NCBI GenBank assembly: GCA_023487645.1
Contig: JAMDBX010000037.1
Coordinates: 1-10,916 of the forward strand
Reading direction: 5' to 3'
Length of the DNA: 10,916 nt
DNA from: Patescibacteria group bacterium
GTDB taxonomy: Bacteria; Patescibacteria; Microgenomatia; Daviesbacterales; UBA10151
Shown: one piece after another, positions 1 to 5,817 of the stretch
Layout of the letters: the number at the start of each line of letters is the position of its first letter
Position numbering within the stretch: position 1 is the stretch's first letter
Notes under the pieces: model-generated
Told to the model about the DNA's origin: nothing
The model's input: only the letters and a program-made list of their open reading frames with translations
Databases searched by the model: none
Translations under genes and position numbers: made by a program

Positions 1-18
1 CTATCTATGTAATTCTGA

Positions 19-49
19 TTCCACCTCCGAGGTGGAAGTGTAGCTACAC
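19..49. repeat. two abutting perfect palindromes
   Basis: An 8-bp inverted repeat (TTCCACCT at 19-26, AGGTGGAA at 30-37, three-base loop CCG) is followed at once by a perfect 12-bp palindrome GTGTAGCTACAC (38-49). Neither is followed by a T run, so a rho-independent terminator is unlikely. They lie in a gene-free stretch at the left edge. They may be an interspersed palindromic repeat or a two-site operator for a gene outside the window. The symmetry is certain and the role unknown. Confidence 0.6.
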
Positions 50-89
50 CTAAGGATTTTATACAAAATATACCACAACCATTGGCTAT

Positions 90-136
90 TTTGTCGCTTC
101 TGGTCTCGCGATGACAAAAAGCGACAAAGCAATCTT
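90..136. repeat. degenerate composite copy of the GTCATTGCGAG palindromic repeat
   Basis: A 10-bp inverted repeat TTTGTCGCTT (90-99) / AAGCGACAAA (119-128) encloses TCTCGCGATGACA, which is the repeat's end on the opposite strand with one change. GCAATCTT (129-136) follows and matches the other end of the repeat. It looks like a decayed or composite copy of the element found at 1066-1100 and 10006-10042. The rest of 1-186 holds only a weak 5-bp stem (150-163) just past the stop codon of the neighbouring gene, and no open reading frame that I can support. Confidence 0.45.
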
Positions 137-186
137 GATTTCCAAAATGTTCACAGCCGTGAAGAAAATAAAAATCAGGAAATAAA

Positions 187-705
187 TTAGGTTGTAAACG
201 GAATTGCAGATTCTATTATTCTTCTAATTCTCATAAATGCTTCAATAGCTTCATCCACTGTTCCCCCTTTAGGTAAATATCTTTCTGTTTTCTCTCTATC
301 AATATCAGCTACTATTCTTTGTGGAAAGCTTCCAATATTTGTAGGTACTGTTATCCAATCGCGGCCCTCTCTTTTTAAATAAAGATCACGAGAATTTGGG
401 TCAAAAGAACCAAAATACCAGTCAAAATCTTTGTTGTCTGGCTCCAGAATGATTCCTTTTATACCAAACGCATTTTGCCTTAGCATAACCATATCAGCAA
501 ATACTTCTCTGATCTGCAATCTCTCTGCAACAAATTGATTGCTAATTTCTACATCTGTAATTCCTGGTTTCCAATTCACTGTTACATTAATAGGAACTCT
601 CTCAAAAATTCGCCCTTTCCAAGGCAACACTGAATTTCCTGATCCAATTATTCCTTGTCTTACTAAAAAATGGGTTGTCGGTAATTGTTCAAACTCTGCT
701 GTCAT
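187..705 (-). CDS. hypothetical protein, 172 residues
   Basis: I do not recognise this protein. It appears soluble: no signal peptide, no membrane span and no Cys cluster. The N-terminal half looks beta-rich (for example VPINVTVNWKPGITDVEIS), a W-Y-F-G-S-F stretch lies in the middle, and the end is a basic amphipathic helix (EAFMRIRRIIESAIP). The reading frame stays open upstream to a TTG at 744, inside the end of cysS, but no ribosome site precedes that codon. I chose the ATG at 705, 19 nt beyond the cysS stop. A TTGACA hexamer overlaps the last cysS codons and a TATAAA lies 12 nt before this ATG, so the gene probably has its own promoter and a very short leader. The long open frame and its position support a real gene; the function is unknown. 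Confidence 0.7.
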   Translation of the reverse strand: MTAEFEQLPTTHFLVRQGIIGSGNSVLPWKGRIFERVPINVTVNWKPGITDVEISNQFVAERLQIREVFADMVMLRQNAFGIKGIILEPDNKDFDWYFGSFDPNSRDLYLKREGRDWITVPTNIGSFPQRIVADIDREKTERYLPKGGTVDEAIEAFMRIRRIIESAIPFTT

Positions 706-717
706 ATTATCCGATAG

Positions 718-744
718 TTTATATCTAGGAGGGCTGTTTGTCAA
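718..744 (-). promoter_or_regulatory. putative promoter of the 172-residue gene
   Basis: TTGACA (739-744) and TATAAA (718-723) are separated by 15 bp, which is short. The -35 lies inside the last codons of cysS. Transcription would start about 5 nt before the ATG at 705. Confidence 0.45.
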
Positions 745-2092
745 TTTTTATTTTGGGACCTTGAGGAGTATCTTCGATTTCAAAACCTAGTTTTTTAATT
801 TCATGGCGCAGTTCATCTGATTTTTTGAAGTCTCCAGATTTACGCGCTTGTTCCCTTTGGTTAACTAACTTTTGTACTTCTTCCGGAATTTCCAGTTTTT
901 TCCCTAAATATTCATCTAACTTTAAGCCTAAAATTTTATCCATTTCCAAAATTGATTTGGCTTTGGCAGAAGTTGGATTATCAGATTTGACCATATCCCA
1001 CATTACCGCCAAAGCTTGGGGTATATTTAAATCATTATTGACAGCACTCATAAATTTCTGGTAATAAGATTGCCGCACCCCTTCGGGGCTCGCAATGACA
1101 GAAGAAGGCCAATCACGAATAATTTCCCTTAAATTATTTAAAGCATTTTGGGCAGCCTGCAAAGATTCCCAGGTGAAATTTAATTTGTCCCTGTAATGGG
1201 CAGTTAATACCAAATACCTGAAAGCCAAAGGGTCAAATCCTTTGGCTTCAATATCCTTCAAGGTGAAAAAATTACCCAAAGACTTGGCCATTTTTTGGCC
1301 GTCTACCAACAAATGCTCGCCTTCAATAAAAAAATTAGCAAACTTCTTACCGGTTTTACCCTCAGACTGAGCTATCTCATTTTCATGATGAGGAAAAATT
1401 AAATCAACCGCTCCGGCGTGAATATCAAAAGTATCCCCCAAATATTCCTGACTCATCACCGAACATTCAATATGCCAACCCGGCCGACCCTTGCCCCACG
1501 GCGAATCATAACCAATTTCATCCGACCCGACTGCTTTCCATAAGGCAAAATCGACAACATCTTCTTTGGAATATTCATCAGCTTTTACCCTAGCTCCGGC
1601 TTTAATTTCCCGTTTATCAAGCTGAGATAACTTCCCATATTCCGGGAATTTGGAAATATCAAAATACACTGACCCATCTTTTTCCACATACGCCAAACCC
1701 TTTTCAATCAAAACTTCAATATATTTGATCATTTTGCCAATGTGCTCGGTGGCCCTAGGATAAACATTGGCTGATTTAATATTAAGTTTTTGTAAATTTT
1801 CCAAAAAAGCCTGCTCGTACGGCTTGGTAATGACCTCAATACTTACTCTTTCTTCCTCAGCTTTTTTGATAATTTTGTCTTCGATATCAGTAATATTTAT
1901 CACTCTGTTAACTTCATAACTATCAGCCTCTAAAACCCTCTGCAAAATATCTTCAAAAATATAAGTTCTTAAATTGCCGATATGGACAAAGTTATAAACG
2001 GTCGGGCCACAAGTATAAAGTCCAACCTTTGGTGTATTTATAGGAACAAAGTCCTCAACTTTTCGTGATAGTGTGTTATATAGCTTTAACAT
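725..2092 (-). CDS. cysS: cysteinyl-tRNA synthetase
   Basis: This class I aminoacyl-tRNA synthetase charges tRNA-Cys with cysteine in the cytoplasm. At 455 residues it is of usual length. The class I HIGH signature is HIGN (residues 37-40) and the KMSKS signature is KMAKS (267-271). The four zinc ligands known from E. coli CysRS are present as Cys28, Cys210, His235 and Glu239, in the contexts CGPTVYN, WHIECS and HHENE. The C-terminal half carries the helical tRNA-binding region. The gene begins 2 nt after the stop of the Gln-rich gene, with GGAGGG 5 nt before its ATG, so the two are probably co-transcribed and translationally coupled. Residues about 331-342 (SVIASPEGVRQS) are encoded by a palindromic repeat inserted in frame, between the helix ending NNLREIIRDW and the conserved segment FMSAVNNDLNIPQALAV. 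The insertion point is a variable loop, so activity is probably kept. Confidence 0.97.
   Translation of the reverse strand: MLKLYNTLSRKVEDFVPINTPKVGLYTCGPTVYNFVHIGNLRTYIFEDILQRVLEADSYEVNRVINITDIEDKIIKKAEEERVSIEVITKPYEQAFLENLQKLNIKSANVYPRATEHIGKMIKYIEVLIEKGLAYVEKDGSVYFDISKFPEYGKLSQLDKREIKAGARVKADEYSKEDVVDFALWKAVGSDEIGYDSPWGKGRPGWHIECSVMSQEYLGDTFDIHAGAVDLIFPHHENEIAQSEGKTGKKFANFFIEGEHLLVDGQKMAKSLGNFFTLKDIEAKGFDPLAFRYLVLTAHYRDKLNFTWESLQAAQNALNNLREIIRDWPSSVIASPEGVRQSYYQKFMSAVNNDLNIPQALAVMWDMVKSDNPTSAKAKSILEMDKILGLKLDEYLGKKLEIPEEVQKLVNQREQARKSGDFKKSDELRHEIKKLGFEIEDTPQGPKIKIDKQPS
1066..1100 (-). repeat. palindromic repeat inserted in frame within cysS
   Basis: Read on the minus strand it starts with TGTCATTGCGAG and ends with GGCAATCTT, with CCCC-GAA-GGGG between. 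ATTGC and GCAAT form an outer stem and CCCC/GGGG an inner one. The same 12-bp and 9-bp ends and the core CCGAAGG recur at 10006-10042. The copy is 35 bp long and translates without a stop as SVIASPEGVRQS in CysRS. The length is not a multiple of three, so the original insertion included flanking bases or a duplication that kept the frame. Confidence 0.85.
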
Positions 2093-2094
2093 CC

Positions 2095-2523
2095 CTACCC
2101 TCCGACTCCTTTTCCAACTTTTAGTTCTGCCTGAGATCTTTGAATGGCATCTTGGGTAGTACCACCAGGTCTTTTGGTGGCCTGTGTTTTTTGGATTTCC
2201 GCCATCTTTTTCTCCTGCACCTCTCGCTGCTGGCCTTGCAATCTTTGCTGTTCTTTCTGTTTATTTTCCATCCTGGCTTTTTGCTGAGACATTTCCAAAT
2301 CCTTAAGCCACTTCCTGGTATAAACCAGCTGTCTTTGTCTTTCTAACTCTTTTTTTTGGTCTTCCTGTTGTTTTTGCTGAATTTGTTGCGGGGTAAGTTG
2401 GCTGCCGGCAATTGATTGAGCACCCTGTTCCAACGCCTGCCCAAACTGGTCTTTCACATCTTGAGCCACTTCCCCCGTGGCCTGTTTTACCTCCCCGGCA
2501 AATTGCTTAACTCCGCTATTCAT
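2095..2523 (-). CDS. Gln-rich coiled-coil protein, hypothetical
   Basis: This 142-residue soluble protein is very rich in Gln, Lys and Glu. Residues about 1-40 form an amphipathic helix with Val-Lys-Gln-Ala-type spacing (QFAGEVKQATGEVAQ). Residues about 45-125 are a long charged segment (QKQQEDQKKELERQRQLV and similar) typical of a coiled coil. The tail is Gly-rich (VGKGVGG). It has no signal peptide or catalytic motif. It may belong to one of the small uncharacterised families of Patescibacteria, but I cannot name one with confidence. It is transcribed divergently from ybaB. The Gly codons of its tail supply the Shine-Dalgarno of cysS. A TAAGAT hexamer lies 6 nt before its ATG, so its mRNA may begin at or next to the start codon. 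Confidence 0.82.
   Translation of the reverse strand: MNSGVKQFAGEVKQATGEVAQDVKDQFGQALEQGAQSIAGSQLTPQQIQQKQQEDQKKELERQRQLVYTRKWLKDLEMSQQKARMENKQKEQQRLQGQQREVQEKKMAEIQKTQATKRPGGTTQDAIQRSQAELKVGKGVGG
2098..2103 (-). promoter_or_regulatory. cysS Shine-Dalgarno within the upstream gene's last codons
   Basis: GGAGGG lies 5 nt before the cysS ATG and forms the last Gly codons of the Gln-rich gene, whose TAG stop follows directly. This fixes the cysS start and implies coupled translation. Confidence 0.75.
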
Positions 2524-2529
2524 GCAGAT

Positions 2530-2560
2530 ATCTTAACATAAATCTCGACTTCACTTTCAA
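2530..2560 (-). promoter_or_regulatory. putative promoter of the Gln-rich gene and cysS
   Basis: TTGAAA (2555-2560) and TAAGAT (2530-2535) are 19 bp apart, which is long. The -10 is 6 nt from the ATG, so the predicted transcript starts at or beside the A of the ATG. The -35 nearly abuts the -35 of the divergent ybaB promoter, so the two polymerase sites overlap. Confidence 0.4.
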
Positions 2561-2573
2561 GATATTATATAAT
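2545..2573 (+). promoter_or_regulatory. putative promoter of ybaB
   Basis: TCGACT (2545-2550), a 17-bp spacer and a perfect TATAAT (2568-2573). Only 8 nt separate the -10 from the ATG at 2582 and there is no Shine-Dalgarno, which fits a leaderless mRNA. Confidence 0.6.
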
Positions 2574-2581
2574 TCCTGCAT

Positions 2582-2860
2582 ATGGGTTTAATGGATAATT
2601 TAAAACAACTTGGAGACCTCAAGAAAATGCGGGATCAGGCCCTGGAAATGCAAAAAAAGCTGGCCGGGATTAAGATTACAGTGGAACATAAAGGCGTAAC
2701 AGTAATCATGACTGCTGACCAAAAGATAATTTCCATTTCCGGTGAACAAAATTTTGACAAAATTACCGAAGCAGTAAACGAAGCCTTAAAACAATCCCAA
2801 AAAGTAGCAGCTGACGAGATGAAAGGTATGATGGGCGGTTTAGGCATCCCCGGAATGTAA
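2582..2860 (+). CDS. ybaB: YbaB/EbfC family nucleoid-associated protein
   Basis: This 92-residue protein matches the YbaB/EbfC family of small dimeric DNA-binding proteins that sit beside recR in most bacteria. An N-terminal helix (DNLKQLGDLKKMRDQALEMQ) is followed by a beta-sheet region (IKITVEHKGVTVIMTADQKI), a C-terminal helix (ITEAVNEALKQSQKVAADEM) and a Met/Gly-rich tail (GMMGGLGIPGM), which is the family layout. The adjacent recR supports the call. Unlike the common order dnaX-ybaB-recR, dnaX here lies more than 4 kb away on the other strand. The start is fixed by the -10 hexamer 8 nt upstream. Confidence 0.93.
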   Translation: MGLMDNLKQLGDLKKMRDQALEMQKKLAGIKITVEHKGVTVIMTADQKIISISGEQNFDKITEAVNEALKQSQKVAADEMKGMMGGLGIPGM

Positions 2861-2908
2861 AACTTATACCAATTCAATCCTCTAGCGCTCGCAATGGTCT
2901 CCTATAAA

Positions 2909-2917
2909 TGGTAAAAT
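2909..2917 (+). promoter_or_regulatory. putative extended -10 promoter of recR
   Basis: TGGTAAAAT fits the extended -10 form TGn-TATAAT with one mismatch in the hexamer (2912-2917). It ends 9 nt before the recR ATG. No convincing -35 or Shine-Dalgarno is present. A second TATAAA lies at 2903-2908. Confidence 0.4.
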
Positions 2918-2926
2918 TCACCCACC

Positions 2927-3523
2927 ATGGCACAAATCCCCAAGTCAGTACAAAATTTAATCGAGGCATTTGAAAGGCTCCCCGGCATTGGGCCAAAAAC
3001 CGCCCAAAGACTCACCTATTACCTTCTGCATGCGCCGGATACTGAAACCAAAGCTTTGGCTGAGGCCGCATTAGGCATGAAAGAAAAAACCAAAATCTGT
3101 TCAATTTGTTTTAATATTGGAGAAGAAGATCCCTGCCAAATTTGTTCCGACCAAAACCGCGACCAAACCGTAATTACAGTAGTAGAAAATCCTTTGGATG
3201 TTTTGGCTTTGGAGAAAGCCAACTTTAAAGGGCTTTACCATGTCTTGCATGGAGTAATTTCCCCCTTGGAAAATATCGGTCCTTCAGAAATTCATATTAG
3301 GGAACTTTTACCAAGACTCAAAAATGGCAAAGTTAAAGAAATAATTTTGGCCACCAATCCGACTATGGAAGGAGAAGCCACTGCCATGTATATCCAAAGA
3401 TTGATTTCTCCTTTGGGAGTAAAAGTTACCCGGATTGCCCGAGGCTTGCCGGTGGGGTCTGATTTGGAATATGCTGATGAAACAACCTTATCCAGAGCTT
3501 TGGAAGGAAGAAAAGAGTATTAA
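2927..3523 (+). CDS. recR: recombination mediator protein RecR
   Basis: RecR works with RecF and RecO to load RecA onto SSB-coated single-stranded DNA at gaps, and forms a ring-like clamp on DNA. The protein has 198 residues, the normal length. The helix-hairpin-helix is LPGIGPKTAQRLTYYLL (residues about 18-34). A four-Cys zinc finger follows at Cys58, Cys61, Cys70 and Cys73. The Toprim domain runs from about residue 80 to 175, with VVENPLDVLALE, HVLHGVISPLENIGP and ATNPTMEGEATAMYI. The C-terminal signature ARGLPVGSDLEYADETTL is intact. The gene follows ybaB by 66 nt. Its TAA stop interlocks with the stop of convergent folD at 3520-3523. Confidence 0.98.
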   Translation: MAQIPKSVQNLIEAFERLPGIGPKTAQRLTYYLLHAPDTETKALAEAALGMKEKTKICSICFNIGEEDPCQICSDQNRDQTVITVVENPLDVLALEKANFKGLYHVLHGVISPLENIGPSEIHIRELLPRLKNGKVKEIILATNPTMEGEATAMYIQRLISPLGVKVTRIARGLPVGSDLEYADETTLSRALEGRKEY

Positions 3524-4365
3524 TCTTTTTTTTGTTGTCTGATACTTGCCTCTATCGTATTCTCGAGCAAACTCACAATTGTCAAAGGCCCAATCCCACC
3601 AATGGTCGGGCAATATAATTTGGCAATTTTTTCTACATCTTCTTCATTAATATCTCCATAAACTTTGGACTGCCCGTCCACTATTTCTTTACCCACCCCA
3701 ACTCCAATCACAAAGCTGCCGTTTTTAAGATTAGTTTTATTAACAATATTTTTCACCCCGGTTGCCGAGATTATCACATCTCCGCTTTTGATTACGCTTT
3801 GCGGATTTTCAGTATCGTGAGCTACCACCGTTACCTGCAAACCATGACTTCCCAAAAGTTTTATAATCGGGCCGCCGGCTGTTTTGCCTCTACCTAAAAC
3901 CACAATCTTTTTATCTTTCAAAAATTCCTCTGTTTTTTTAAATCCCTCAATCAGCGCAAAAGCAGTCAGCATTTCCCAAACTCCAATGGCGGTAGCCCCG
4001 CCAAAAGGAGAGTTTTCATGAAAGCCATCTACATCTTTTTCTGGATCAACTGCTGAAAACAGCTCATCAAAGTCCCAACTTTTATAAATTGGGTATTGAA
4101 TTATTATCCCGTGAACTTGTTTATCGGCATTTAACTTTTGGATGGTTTTTAAAGTTTCTCTGTATTGATCTTCGGAAAATTCATAAAATTTTATCCCCAC
4201 CCCAATTCGTTTGGCCGCCTTAATTTTAAAATCAACATACATCCGGGAGGAAGGATCTTCTCCGACCAAAATAATGGCGAGGGTTGGTTTTACTGTTAAT
4301 TTTTCAATTTTTTTTTGGAGCTTTTTGGAAATGGCTGCTGCAACTGCTTTACCAGATACTTTCAT
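3520..4365 (-). CDS. folD: bifunctional methylene-THF dehydrogenase/cyclohydrolase
   Basis: FolD oxidises 5,10-methylene-tetrahydrofolate with NAD(P)+ and hydrolyses the product to 10-formyl-tetrahydrofolate. The 281-residue protein keeps the catalytic Tyr43 and Lys47 in MYVDFK, Gln90 in IIIQYP, and Asp113 in DVDGFH. The Rossmann half has VVLGRGKTAGGPIIKLL (155-171), and the end carries PTIGGIGPLTIVSLLENT (253-270). One deviation is clear: after DVDGFH the usual PCTPxG segment reads GATAIG and the linker before it is shorter, so the two family prolines and the Cys are missing. The gene lies 54 nt downstream of glyA on the same strand, and GlyA makes its substrate, so the pair is probably one operon. 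No strong Shine-Dalgarno precedes the ATG. Confidence 0.95.
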   Translation of the reverse strand: MKVSGKAVAAAISKKLQKKIEKLTVKPTLAIILVGEDPSSRMYVDFKIKAAKRIGVGIKFYEFSEDQYRETLKTIQKLNADKQVHGIIIQYPIYKSWDFDELFSAVDPEKDVDGFHENSPFGGATAIGVWEMLTAFALIEGFKKTEEFLKDKKIVVLGRGKTAGGPIIKLLGSHGLQVTVVAHDTENPQSVIKSGDVIISATGVKNIVNKTNLKNGSFVIGVGVGKEIVDGQSKVYGDINEEDVEKIAKLYCPTIGGIGPLTIVSLLENTIEASIRQQKKD

Positions 4366-4377
4366 AATTGAACCTAC

Positions 4378-4413
4378 AATCCGGGTTTGGATTTGAAATT
4401 ACAAACCGGGATT
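4378..4413. repeat. inverted repeat between glyA and folD
   Basis: AATCCGGGTTTG (4378-4389) and CAAACCGGGATT (4402-4413) are inverted copies matching at 11 of 12 positions, with a 12-nt loop. They fill most of the 54-nt gap between glyA and folD. In the minus-strand transcript this makes a strong stem-loop with no U run after it. That fits mRNA processing, stability or attenuated readthrough better than termination. Confidence 0.7.
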
Positions 4414-4419
4414 GGGAAA

Positions 4420-5715
4420 CTAAATATCATCTACACCTGGCATAGGAAATTTTCCAGCAAATTTCTCCACTTCTTTTCTGATTTTTTTCAAATTTTTATT
4501 TTGGTGCAATTTAACTCTAACTTCTTTTAAGAAATCTTTTCTTTTTTCCTGTTCTTCCGGCAAATCCAAACTCCTAATTTCTTCCAAAACCATCTTAATC
4601 CAACTGGCCACCTTAACCATATCTTTTTCCTTCATCCCTCTGGTTGTTAAAGCCGGCGTTCCCAAGCGGATACCTGAAGGATAAAAAGGAGAAGCTGGTT
4701 CTCCGGGGATCGTATTTTTATTAACTGTAATCCCCGCTTCCTCCAATGCATATTGGGCCTGATAACCCATACCATAACCATATTCAGTTAAAGTCAAAAG
4801 TATCAAATGAGTTTCTGAAACTGTTCCCAATTCTCTGGCCAGCACTGCCGCATTTTTAGCAACTTGGGCAGCATATTTTTTAAACGAAGGTTTTAAAGCT
4901 TCTTCTAAACTTACTGCAATAGCGGCTGTTTGATGATTATGCGGCCCGCCCTGGATCCCGGGAATTATCGCTCTTTCAATTTTTCCTTTGATTTCCGGAT
5001 CCCTTTTTAATCCCCGGTCAGTTACCAAAATCATGGCTCCCCTCGGACCCCGCAAAGTTTTATGGGTAGTTGTCATAATGATGTCAACGTAAGGTACTGG
5101 TGACTCGTGAACACCGCCGATAATTAACCCGGTAATGTGGGAAATATCTGCAACCAGTGTGGCATTTACTTCATCGGCAATTTTTCTGAATTTCTTATAA
5201 TCCAGCTTAAAAGGATATGCAGTCGTTCCCACCCAAATCATTTTTGGTTTATGTTTTTTGGCCAAAGCTTCCAGTTCTCCAAAATTTATTTTCCAGTCTT
5301 CACCGACAGTATAATTAACTGCTTTAAAGAAAATACTGGAAAAATTTAATTTAGCACCGTGGGTTAAATGTCCGCCGGAAGACAAAGCCAACCCCATCAC
5401 TATCTCACCCGGCTCACAAACTGCCATCGTGATAGCCTGATTGGCCGGGGAACCGGAATAAGATTGGACAAACGCGGCCGGCACACCGAACAATTCCTTT
5501 GCCAAATCCACAGCATAATTTTCAATTTTATCAATCACTTCATTGCCGCCATAATAACGTCTGCCGGGAAAACCTTCTGAATATTTATTAGTCAGGATAG
5601 ACCCCAAAGCTCTTAAAACATCTTTGGAAACATAATTTTCTGAAGGGATCATTTCCAAACCATACTTTTGACGGTGGGCTTCTTCTGCAATTAATTTAAA
5701 AACCTTTGATGACAT
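4420..5715 (-). CDS. glyA: serine hydroxymethyltransferase
   Basis: This PLP enzyme interconverts serine plus tetrahydrofolate with glycine plus 5,10-methylene-tetrahydrofolate and is the main one-carbon source. The protein has 431 residues. Conserved segments are EMIPSENYVS (21-30), YSEGFPGRRYYGG (45-57), SGGHLTHG (113-120), the cofactor-contacting D-x-x-H at Asp190 and His193, and the Schiff-base Lys219 in TTTHKTLRGPRGA. The frame remains open upstream to a TTG at 5787, and an ATG also occurs at 5727. I chose the ATG at 5715 because a TTGACA-17-AACAAT promoter would start transcription near 5719, after the other candidates. FolD lies directly downstream and uses its product. The IS transposase diverges from the same promoter region. 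Confidence 0.97.
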   Translation of the reverse strand: MSSKVFKLIAEEAHRQKYGLEMIPSENYVSKDVLRALGSILTNKYSEGFPGRRYYGGNEVIDKIENYAVDLAKELFGVPAAFVQSYSGSPANQAITMAVCEPGEIVMGLALSSGGHLTHGAKLNFSSIFFKAVNYTVGEDWKINFGELEALAKKHKPKMIWVGTTAYPFKLDYKKFRKIADEVNATLVADISHITGLIIGGVHESPVPYVDIIMTTTHKTLRGPRGAMILVTDRGLKRDPEIKGKIERAIIPGIQGGPHNHQTAAIAVSLEEALKPSFKKYAAQVAKNAAVLARELGTVSETHLILLTLTEYGYGMGYQAQYALEEAGITVNKNTIPGEPASPFYPSGIRLGTPALTTRGMKEKDMVKVASWIKMVLEEIRSLDLPEEQEKRKDFLKEVRVKLHQNKNLKKIRKEVEKFAGKFPMPGVDDI

Positions 5716-5725
5716 GGAAGAAACC

Positions 5726-5754
5726 ATTGTTAACCACAAGAAGCCGGTTGTCAA
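5726..5754 (-). promoter_or_regulatory. putative promoter of glyA-folD
   Basis: A perfect TTGACA (5749-5754), a 17-bp spacer and AACAAT (5726-5731). The -10 ends 10 nt before the ATG, giving a predicted leader of only a few nucleotides. No Shine-Dalgarno is present. Confidence 0.55.
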
Positions 5755-5782
5755 GGGGAGATTTAGGCATTTATCCCTTGAC
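5750..5782. repeat. inverted repeat joining the divergent -35 boxes
   Basis: GTCAAGGG (5750-5757) and CCCTTGAC (5775-5782) are perfect inverted copies 17 bp apart. Each arm carries most of one -35 box, for glyA leftward and the transposase rightward. It could be an operator, a trace of the insertion-sequence end, or simply two similar divergent promoters. Confidence 0.55.
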
Positions 5783-5806
5783 GACAAGGAAGATTCATGC
5801 TAAGAT
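5778..5806 (+). promoter_or_regulatory. putative promoter of the transposase gene
   Basis: TTGACG (5778-5783), a 17-bp spacer and TAAGAT (5801-5806), ending 11 nt before the ATG at 5818. A small palindrome GATAAGTTTATC overlaps the -10 and the initial transcribed region and could be an operator. Confidence 0.5.
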
Positions 5807-5817
5807 AAGTTTATCCT

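Noticed and set aside
2894..2906. GCTCGCAATG before recR as another copy of the palindromic repeat
   Set aside because: Only about 10 bases match one end; no core or second end is present, so chance or an old fragment cannot be told apart.
5716..5787. Longer GlyA starting at TTG 5787 or ATG 5727
   Set aside because: The predicted promoter would start transcription downstream of both, and the extra residues do not resemble the family N-terminus.
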